From: Alphaproteobacteria bacterium
GTDB taxonomy: Bacteria; Pseudomonadota; Alphaproteobacteria; Micavibrionales; Micavibrionaceae
Assembly: GCA_027482195.1 (NCBI GenBank)
Contig: JAIXWE010000002.1
Coordinates: 1 to 37,193 of the forward strand
Direction of reading: 5' to 3'
DNA: 37,193 nt
The position numbers and the translations under genes are program-made. How positions within the stretch are numbered: the first letter of the stretch is position 1; every line of letters begins with the position of its first letter. The notes beneath the pieces were generated by a model. It made no database searches. It was not told the origin of the DNA and worked only from the letters and a program-made list of their open reading frames with translations. Shown one piece after another: positions 31,378 through 37,193 of the stretch.

Positions 31378-32283
31378 TTACGGTGCGGCCGGTGTTTGAC
31401 CTTTAAAATATTTGAAAAAGTCACTATCCGGGGAAAGCAACAAGGTCGCATCCGGCTTTGCGAGCGAGGTGCGGTAAGCCTCTAAAGACCGATAAAAAGC
31501 GTAAAAGCTGGGGTCTTGGTTAAAGGCCTTGGCGTAAATGCTGATGGCTTCTTTGTCGCCTTCCCCGCGCAAAATCTGTGATTCTTTTTGGGCTTCGGCC
31601 ATCAAAATGGTGCGTTCCTTGTCGGCCTTTGACTTGATCTCTAAGGCCATTTGTTCCCCTTCGGCGCGCGCTTCACGGGCTTCGCGTTCCCGCTCAGAAC
31701 GCATACGCGAAAACGTGGCTTGGGTTACTTGCTCGGGAAGGTCGGCGCGGACAATCCGCACATCCACCACTTGAATCCCGAAACGGCGTGCTTCCTCATT
31801 GACGTCTTTGACGATGTCGCGCATCAGTTGGTTGCGTTTATCCGACAACACATCTTTTAAGGTGGCGCGGCCCAAATTGCTTCGTAATGCGGAATTCACG
31901 ATGGTGTGAAGGCGTTGTTGTCCCGCCATCTCCGTATTCAAGGTTTGGAAGAATTTCAACATATCAACAATGCGATACCGCGCAAAGGAATCAACGACCA
32001 AGCGTTTTTGATCCGTCAACAAAACTTCTTCCGAAGGTGGATCAACATTCAAAATCCGTTTTTCAAAAGTGCGGATGTCATCCAAAATGGATGCTTTGAA
32101 ATAAAGGCCGGGTTCTTTGATTTGTTCAATCGGATTCCCAAAACGCACCACCATCACTTGTTGTGTTTCTTTGACAATAAAGATTGACGTGCTGATGAGA
32201 AAAATAACAAACGCCACCACCGCGGCAATTGTCACGGGGGTGTTGCTTGGAGCGCTTGAGGTGTGAGTGTGTGAACCGTTCAT
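31378..32283 (-). CDS. hflC: HflC, membrane protease modulator (SPFH)
   Basis: A 301-aa inner-membrane protein with one N-terminal transmembrane segment (TIAAVVAFVIFLISTSIFIV), then the SPFH/band-7 domain (KETQQVMVVRFGNPIEQIKE, EPGLYFKASILDDIRTFEKR) and long C-terminal helices (REREAREARAEGEQMALEI). With HflK it forms a periplasmic cage around FtsH and limits its proteolysis. The start at 32283 is favoured over 32292 because AAGGA, overlapping the hflK stop, is 8 bases upstream. Confidence 0.95.
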   Translation of the reverse strand: MNGSHTHTSSAPSNTPVTIAAVVAFVIFLISTSIFIVKETQQVMVVRFGNPIEQIKEPGLYFKASILDDIRTFEKRILNVDPPSEEVLLTDQKRLVVDSFARYRIVDMLKFFQTLNTEMAGQQRLHTIVNSALRSNLGRATLKDVLSDKRNQLMRDIVKDVNEEARRFGIQVVDVRIVRADLPEQVTQATFSRMRSEREREAREARAEGEQMALEIKSKADKERTILMAEAQKESQILRGEGDKEAISIYAKAFNQDPSFYAFYRSLEAYRTSLAKPDATLLLSPDSDFFKYFKGQTPAAP

Positions 32284-32295
32284 ATCAATCATCCT

Positions 32296-33558
32296 TTAGC
32301 GTAGTGAGTTACGCGGCATTGTGGGTTGCGGTGTGGGCGGCGACACTGCTTGCACTGCTTCTGCCGCCGGCATCTCGGGCGTGTCCGTTGCGGGGGTGGG
32401 TTTTGCCTTCATCAAATTATCAAGCGGCAAATAAGGCATGATGTTTGTTCCAGGGCTTGAGCCAATCACAACCGTGCGCGCATTGTTTAAAACATCTTCG
32501 ATTGTTTCAAGATACATACGTTGTGCTGTCACGCGTTCACCGGTGCGGTAAGCCGCAAGAACCGATTCAAACCGTGAGGCGTCCCCGGTTGCGCGCTTGA
32601 CAATCTGCTCCTTATAAGCTTGAGCTTCTTGACGCAATTTTTCCGCTTCCCCTTTGGCAACGGGGATAATGCTGTTGCGATAAGCTTCGGCTTGGTTCTT
32701 TGCACGCTCTTGATCTTGGCGTGCGCGTTGCACTTCGTTAAACGCATCGACCACGTCTTTGGGTGGATCAACTTTTTGAAGTTGAACATTGTTAATCGTC
32801 ACACCTGTTTTATATTCATCCAAAATTTTCTGCATCAAAGTGCGCGTATCTGTTTGAATTTTTGTACGGCCTTCGGTGAGGGCAGATTGAATGGGAGTTT
32901 GACCAATAATTTCCCGCATCGCGGATGAAGATACAAGTTGGATCGTATCTTCCGGATTGCGCACCGAGAACAAAAAGTCGCGTGCGTTGCTGACGCGCCA
33001 CAAGACAACAAAATCAATATCAATGATGTTTTCATCACCGGTTAACATCAAACTTTCGTCGATATTATCGGTCGCGTTGCGCGAAGCCGTTTGCGATGTA
33101 CGATCATCAAAGCCAACTTGAATGCGCCGTTCTTGAGTGACATCAACAATCGTGACACTTTGCACAGGCCACGGCACATGAAATTTTAATCCTGAAACTT
33201 CTTCGGTGCGGGTGTATTTGCCAAAGGTCAAGACCACACCATGTTGGTTGGGTTGCACCAAGTAAAAACCACTTGCAAGCCACAAGACAAGCAACGCCGC
33301 AACGCCCAATAAAATTAATTTCGATGGCGGTGCGCCGCCCGGAAGAAAAGATTTAAAACTCTCAACCACTTTGCGCAGCATATCATCCATCTCGGGCGGT
33401 TGACCGCCACCGCCAGATCCTCCACGTTGCGGGCCGCCGCCATATCCCCAAGGGCTGCGGGGTGGTGGTTCCGGATTGCCCCACGGATTTTTCTTACGCG
33501 GGGGTTGCGTGTTGTCATCATTGGCAAGAATATGATCGGGAATTTCGGGCCACGGCAT
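32296..33558 (-). CDS. hflK: HflK, membrane protease modulator (SPFH)
   Basis: A 420-aa partner of HflC. It begins MPWPEIPDHIL, a family-typical start, followed by a Pro/Gly/Arg-rich cytoplasmic tail, one transmembrane helix (LILLGVAALLVLWLASGFYL), the SPFH domain (VQPNQHGVVLTFGKYTRTEE) and helical segments rich in Ala/Glu/Arg, ending in a Pro/Thr tail. I chose 33558; the alternative at 33603 lacks a ribosome site. It is divergent from mrp and first in the hflK-hflC-degP unit. Confidence 0.95.
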   Translation of the reverse strand: MPWPEIPDHILANDDNTQPPRKKNPWGNPEPPPRSPWGYGGGPQRGGSGGGGQPPEMDDMLRKVVESFKSFLPGGAPPSKLILLGVAALLVLWLASGFYLVQPNQHGVVLTFGKYTRTEEVSGLKFHVPWPVQSVTIVDVTQERRIQVGFDDRTSQTASRNATDNIDESLMLTGDENIIDIDFVVLWRVSNARDFLFSVRNPEDTIQLVSSSAMREIIGQTPIQSALTEGRTKIQTDTRTLMQKILDEYKTGVTINNVQLQKVDPPKDVVDAFNEVQRARQDQERAKNQAEAYRNSIIPVAKGEAEKLRQEAQAYKEQIVKRATGDASRFESVLAAYRTGERVTAQRMYLETIEDVLNNARTVVIGSSPGTNIMPYLPLDNLMKAKPTPATDTPEMPAAEAVQAVSPPTPQPTMPRNSLR

Positions 33559-33629
33559 GAAAAAGAAATCCTTTGTCTTGATTATCTTCTCAAACATAGT
33601 CATTTTGAAAAGAAAGGCAATGTAATCCG

Positions 33630-34715
33630 ATGTTTTTTAAGAAAAAACTCCCTTCTGAGACAGATCTTGCGCATGTTTTGGATGCGCAAGGGGTGGGATC
33701 TTATGTCGCCGGTCGGGTGATTCAAGAAGACGGCACGGTTATTGTCACGTTAAATATCCCGCCAGAGCGCGCAGCCGAATTTGAAACGCGGCGCATTGCC
33801 TTGGAAACAGCCATCACCACAATAAAAAATGTTACCAAGGCTTTGGTCATTTTCACGGCTGAAAAACAGCCCGCACCTTCGCCACCACCGCCCAGCAAAA
33901 AATCCCCGCGGTTAGAATTGCCGAATATTCGTTTTATTGTTGCCGTAGGATCGGGAAAGGGCGGTGTCGGCAAATCAACCGTCGCCGCAAACTTGGCGGT
34001 GGCGTTACATCGTTCAGGCTGGCGCGTGGGGTTGATGGATGCCGATATTTATGGGCCGTCTGTTCCAACTGTGATGGGGCTTGCGCACCAAAAGCCGGAT
34101 CAAGATTCACATGGTCAACTTATTCCCTTTACCGCGCACGGTGTAAGGGCGATGTCGCTTGGATTTTTGGTGGAACAAGACACACCGATGATTTGGCGTG
34201 GGCCGATGGTGCAATCGGCGATCTTGCAATTATTGCGTGACGTCGCCTGGGGGGATTTGGATTGTTTGGTCATTGATATGCCACCGGGCACCGGTGATGC
34301 GCAATTAACCTTGGCACAAAAAGTGCCTCTCTCGGGTGCGGTGATTGTCTCCACACCACAAGATTTGGCATTGATTGATGCGCGCAAAGGTCTTGAGATG
34401 TTCCGCACCGTACAGGTGCCGATTTTGGGTGTCGTGGAGAATATGAGTTTTTATTGCTGTCCCTCCTGTGGTCACCGCGACGACATTTTTGGAAGCGGTG
34501 GGGCAGCGGCGGCGGCCCAAAATATGCAGGTTCCGTTTTTGGAGGCTATTCCTTTAAATGGGGTTATTCGTGCGGCGTCAGATGCGGGTGTACCGGTGGC
34601 TTTGGCCGATGATGCACTTGGGCAGATTTACGAAAAACTTGCTTTTTCTGTCAAAGAAGGGTTAGAGTTTGGCGTCTCCCAAAAACCACCACCACGGATT
34701 ATTTTTGATGCGTAA
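33630..34715 (+). CDS. mrp: Mrp/ApbC iron-sulfur cluster carrier ATPase
   Basis: A 361-aa P-loop ATPase that carries and delivers iron-sulfur clusters to apoproteins in the cytosol. The N-terminal about 80 residues are a MIP18/DUF59-type domain, then a Pro-rich linker (PSPPPPSKKSP) and the deviant Walker A GSGKGGVGKSTVAANLAVAL from residue 107. MDADIYGPSVP, DMPPGTGDAQLTL and YCCPSCG, whose C-x-x-C pair binds the cluster, complete the family. It overlaps the next small gene by 8 bases. Confidence 0.95.
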   Translation: MFFKKKLPSETDLAHVLDAQGVGSYVAGRVIQEDGTVIVTLNIPPERAAEFETRRIALETAITTIKNVTKALVIFTAEKQPAPSPPPPSKKSPRLELPNIRFIVAVGSGKGGVGKSTVAANLAVALHRSGWRVGLMDADIYGPSVPTVMGLAHQKPDQDSHGQLIPFTAHGVRAMSLGFLVEQDTPMIWRGPMVQSAILQLLRDVAWGDLDCLVIDMPPGTGDAQLTLAQKVPLSGAVIVSTPQDLALIDARKGLEMFRTVQVPILGVVENMSFYCCPSCGHRDDIFGSGGAAAAAQNMQVPFLEAIPLNGVIRAASDAGVPVALADDALGQIYEKLAFSVKEGLEFGVSQKPPPRIIFDA

Positions 34716-35121
34716 TGTTACTGAGTTCCAAAATTTTGCAGCCTGGTTCAATCTGCACATTGATCTTGTGCGCTTTGTGAATCACAACCCTTCACTTGAA
34801 GAAGCGCATAAAGAATCGGTTTATAAAATGTTGCTATCTGTGATCGAGATGCAAACGAAATTTGTCACCCTTGGTGTGGCTTCTGAGAAAACAGATTTTT
34901 CACAAAAAGAACTTCCTGGTTTGTATCAATTAATCACCCCCACCGAGTTGGAAAAAAAGATCTATCATGGCACTGAGCCAATTGCACAAAGATGTCTTGA
35001 TGCCTTCCAAGCAGTGGCCGCAAATTCGTCACATGTTTTCCCAGCGGATATTCAACAACGCTTGGATGTTTTAAAGCCTCAGAAAAAAGCAAGCCGAAGT
35101 CTTGAGCCAAGCTTTGCGTAA
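34708..35121 (+). CDS. Small soluble protein coupled to mrp, unknown
   Basis: A 137-aa helical protein (FNLHIDLVRFVNHNPSLEEA, SVYKMLLSVIEMQTKFVTLG) with no signal or cofactor motif. Its ATG lies within the last codons of mrp (overlap 8 bases), so translation is coupled. An upstream in-frame start would extend into mrp and is less likely. Function unknown; a role near iron-sulfur metabolism is only suggested by position. Confidence 0.65.
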   Translation: MRNVTEFQNFAAWFNLHIDLVRFVNHNPSLEEAHKESVYKMLLSVIEMQTKFVTLGVASEKTDFSQKELPGLYQLITPTELEKKIYHGTEPIAQRCLDAFQAVAANSSHVFPADIQQRLDVLKPQKKASRSLEPSFA

Positions 35122-35156
35122 CGCCACAAAAAAGTCACAATAACATCACAATAAAA

Positions 35157-35184
35157 AAGAGCCCAGTTGAGCGGGCTCTTACTT
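35157..35184. terminator. Intrinsic terminator
   Basis: AAGAGCCC (35157-35164), loop of 8, GGGCTCTT (35173-35180) followed by ACTTATCATTT; A-run on the left side. It can serve the plus-strand gene ending at 35121 and the small minus-strand gene ending at 35208. Confidence 0.85.
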
Positions 35185-35207
35185 ATCATTTAACATCCGA
35201 TCGTTTA

Positions 35208-35357
35208 TCACGGTGCCGGGGGAATTAAGTCGCGATTTTGATCCGCGCTTTGCGAACTACTCAATCCAGTCATTTGTCGTGCAAACTCTTGAATAAGATG
35301 TAATCTCCAAGAACGCTCAACAAGGACCTGAACAGCTGGCTGAAAAGAATGACTCAT
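35208..35357 (-). CDS. Possible 49-aa small protein
   Basis: The frame encodes 49 residues beginning MSHSFQPAVQVLVERSWRLH and ending in DLIPPAP. GGAG lies 5 bases before the ATG, and the intrinsic terminator follows 28 bp after the stop, so it has the layout of a real short gene. The first half is amphipathic helix, the second half polar. Not recognised; it could be a spurious frame, but the context favours expression. Confidence 0.5.
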   Translation of the reverse strand: MSHSFQPAVQVLVERSWRLHLIQEFARQMTGLSSSQSADQNRDLIPPAP

Positions 35358-35501
35358 AGTTACTCCAATTCAGTCAAAGGTTAAGGTTTAAGTTGAGAGA
35401 AAATTAATATAAGCGCAATGCTGACCCAAGAAATTTCAAAACAAAACTTTGAAAAATATTTTGTGCAGTGCCGTCTAAACGATTTTGTGAAACAAAGAAA
35501 T

Positions 35502-36014
35502 TTAATTACGTTCGTACGCAATAAAATGAAAAAACGGGCTGTTTTCTTCGTGACTTTTTCGTGAAACTTCATGCCATTCTGGCCCGATTGGCGGGAACCA
35601 TGCGTCCCCCGCAACCGTGATATCCACTTTTGTAATATAAAGACGATCCGCATACGCAAGGCTTTGCGCATAAATCTGCGCGCCGCCCGCAATCATCATC
35701 TCATCCACCCCAAGATCTTGCGCTACGTGCTGTGCGCGCGTGAAGGCATCGTCCAAAGACGTGACACATGTCACATCTTCATGATCATAAGAAAAACCAC
35801 CGCGCGAAATCACAATGGTTTTGCGGTTGGGAAGGGGTTTGTTGATCCGGCTTAAAATACTTTCAAAGGTTTTGCGCCCCATGATCACGGGCTTGCCCGT
35901 GGTGAGATTTTTGAAGTGTTTTAGATCTTCCGGAACATGCCACGGCAAATCATTATTGATGCCGATCACATGATCATTCCCCATCGCTACAATGATTGAT
36001 TTTTTGATGGTCAT
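35502..36014 (-). CDS. folA: Dihydrofolate reductase
   Basis: A 170-aa NADPH-dependent enzyme that regenerates tetrahydrofolate after thymidylate synthesis. Signature IVAMGNDHVIGINNDLPWHV then PEDLKHFKNLT, GRKTFESI, NRKTIVISRG and EMMIAGGAQIYAQSLAYADR are all present. The start codon is 2 bp after the thyA stop, so the two are one operon in the alphaproteobacterial order thyA-folA. Confidence 0.97.
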   Translation of the reverse strand: MTIKKSIIVAMGNDHVIGINNDLPWHVPEDLKHFKNLTTGKPVIMGRKTFESILSRINKPLPNRKTIVISRGGFSYDHEDVTCVTSLDDAFTRAQHVAQDLGVDEMMIAGGAQIYAQSLAYADRLYITKVDITVAGDAWFPPIGPEWHEVSRKSHEENSPFFHFIAYERN

Positions 36015-36016
36015 GT

Positions 36017-36811
36017 TTAAACCGCCACAGCCGCCTTGATATGCGGATGGGGATCATATCCGATCAATTCAAAATCTTCGAATTTGAAATCAAACAGATT
36101 GGTCACGTGCGGGTTCAAGTGCATATCGGGAAGTTTGCGCTCTTCCCGTGAAAGTTGAAGTTGGGCTTGTTCGATATGGTTGGTGTATAAATGCGCATCA
36201 CCCAATGTATGTACAAAATCACCGGGTTTCAGGCTGCAAGCTTGCGCCATCATCAATGTCAAAAGTGCATAAGAGGCGATGTTGAACGGCACGCCTAAGA
36301 AAATATCCGCACTGCGTTGATAAAGTTGGCACGATAATTTTCCATCTGCGACATAAAATTGAAAAAAGCAATGGCAAGGCGGTAACGCCATGCGCGGAAT
36401 ATCCGCCACATTCCATGCGGAGACAATCAAACGGCGCGAATCCGGATTGGTTTTAATCTGGTGAATCAAGTTTGAAATTTGATCAACATGATGACCATCC
36501 GGTGTCGGCCATGACCGCCATTGATACCCATAAACGGGGCCCAAATTTCCTTGCTCATCCGCCCATTCATTCCAAATGGACACGCCATTATCTTTTAAAT
36601 ATTTTATGTTGGTATCGCCGGACAAGAACCACAATAATTCATGAATAATCGATTTTGTGTGAAGCTTTTTGGTGGTGATAAGGGGAAAGCCTTGGGAGAG
36701 ATCAAAGCGCATTTGATGCCCAAACACACTTATTGTGCCCGTGCCTGTGCGGTCGTCTTTGCGAACGCCGTTATCCAAAACATGCTGCATCAAGTCGTGA
36801 TATTGCTTCAT
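36017..36811 (-). CDS. thyA: Thymidylate synthase
   Basis: A 264-aa enzyme, the same length as the E. coli protein, making dTMP from dUMP with methylene-tetrahydrofolate. [43 protein letters not shown], the catalytic Cys in [32 protein letters not shown] and [14 protein letters not shown] are canonical. AAGGAG precedes the ATG. First gene of thyA-folA. Confidence 0.98.
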   Translation of the reverse strand: MKQYHDLMQHVLDNGVRKDDRTGTGTISVFGHQMRFDLSQGFPLITTKKLHTKSIIHELLWFLSGDTNIKYLKDNGVSIWNEWADEQGNLGPVYGYQWRSWPTPDGHHVDQISNLIHQIKTNPDSRRLIVSAWNVADIPRMALPPCHCFFQFYVADGKLSCQLYQRSADIFLGVPFNIASYALLTLMMAQACSLKPGDFVHTLGDAHLYTNHIEQAQLQLSREERKLPDMHLNPHVTNLFDFKFEDFELIGYDPHPHIKAAVAV

Positions 36812-36905
36812 GTGTTTCTCCTTAATAATTGCTATTTTTACCTAGTAGCACGATTCTGGCCGTTTTTTGTTGACATAAAATATGTATTCACATTATTTTT
36901 CATGC

Positions 36906-37193
36906 ATGACACATTCTTCGCAACCACCCAATTTGGGAGATGATTTTAAATCCCCCTCTGGAAACGCGGCTTTAAATCCGCCGCGGGCAATTTTCTTGGT
37001 GGATTGCGATGGAACTTTTTTCAATTTTAACGGCCAGCCCGTGAACAAACCTCTTCTTAATTTTTTGGTGGAAGCGAGCCAAGCGGGTTGCCGGGTGATT
37101 TTTAACTCCGCCGTGCCCACTGAAAATGACAAAAAAGTAAGAGCAGTCTTTGATCGTGAAAGTGAGGCGATCAACAATCTCATGTTCGGTGAA
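36906..37193 (+). CDS. HAD-like hydrolase, 5' part only (runs off window)
   Basis: An open frame of 96 codons reaching the window end. After a polar leader it contains AIFLVDCDGTFFNFNGQPVN, resembling the HAD motif I (D-x-D-G-T), then LLNFLVEASQAGCRVIFNS, like the motif II region with a terminal Thr/Ser. Such proteins are phosphatases or nucleotidases. The start is tentative (ATG at 36906, no good ribosome site). Only the N-terminal part can be judged. Confidence 0.6.
   Translation, partial: MTHSSQPPNLGDDFKSPSGNAALNPPRAIFLVDCDGTFFNFNGQPVNKPLLNFLVEASQAGCRVIFNSAVPTENDKKVRAVFDRESEAINNLMFGE

Noticed and set aside
29701-33603. Several plus-strand frames opposite degP, hflC and hflK
   Set aside because: They are antisense shadows of well-conserved genes with no independent coding features.
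36893-37183. Minus-strand 96-aa reading frame at the window end
   Set aside because: It opposes the plus-strand frame, which shows a HAD-type DCDGT motif and stays open to the edge; the minus frame is low-complexity Lys/Ser-rich and matches nothing.
1-37193. CRISPR array, complete insertion sequence or prophage
   Set aside because: No regularly spaced repeats, no transposase and no phage structural genes were seen; the only mobile traces are the tRNA-Thr att copies, integrase N-domain fragments and the 55-bp repeat.

Overview
The window looks like a piece of an alphaproteobacterial chromosome of moderate-to-low GC. The right half carries the order thyA-folA, then mrp divergent from hflK-hflC-degP, then miaA, which is a typical alphaproteobacterial housekeeping neighbourhood. 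A diiron alternative oxidase, a TrpR-like (YerC/YecD) regulator and an N-formylglutamate amidohydrolase fit the same picture. I cannot name the genus from sequence alone.

Layout. (1) 1-4.75 kb: an intact tRNA-Thr(TGT) whose 3' half (46 bp, 71-116) is exactly repeated at 4364-4409, bounding an island of about 4.3 kb. Both copies are followed, with no indel, by the same diverged stretch that encodes a 70-aa stand-alone Arm-type (integrase N-terminal) domain. The island cargo is two convergent genes of unknown function: a four-helix membrane/coiled-coil protein and a long coiled-coil protein. (2) 4.75-8.7 kb: N-formylglutamate amidohydrolase, a GNAT acetyltransferase with a palindrome in its promoter, a TrpR-like regulator, a 55-bp repeat shared with the end of the first island fused to a flavin-monooxygenase remnant, an AT-rich Hsp70/YegD-like gene and a small membrane protein. 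This may be a second, decayed tandem unit.

(3) 8.7-19.4 kb, the most interesting part: a metal-handling region. A bufferin-type (DUF2282) peptide precursor and a second Cys-rich lipoprotein precursor with six Asn-x-Cys motifs flank a TetR regulator. They are followed by a single protein that fuses an MNIO (DUF692) enzyme to a DUF2063 partner domain, then a DoxX membrane protein. Both precursor genes have nearly identical CTACCTACCGTT-type operators in their promoters, and the TetR gene appears to start at ATT. Immediately downstream on the same strand are a His/Cys-rich small exported protein, a czcCBA-type HME-RND efflux operon, a small periplasmic protein and a short CDF transporter. I infer one metal (probably copper or a copper/zinc mix) defence locus: peptide sequestration in the envelope plus efflux.

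(4) 19.4-29.7 kb: old yellow enzyme; a nitrilase-superfamily hydrolase with an adjacent GNAT; alternative oxidase; pncB-pncA NAD salvage; a lone FlgC-like rod protein; several small unknown proteins; an EamA transporter; miaA. (5) 29.7-37.2 kb: degP, hflC, hflK, mrp, small unknown genes, folA, thyA and the start of a HAD-like gene cut by the window edge. Perfect-stem terminators separate convergent units at 20.58, 29.68 and 35.17 kb. No CRISPR array, rRNA or complete transposase was seen.
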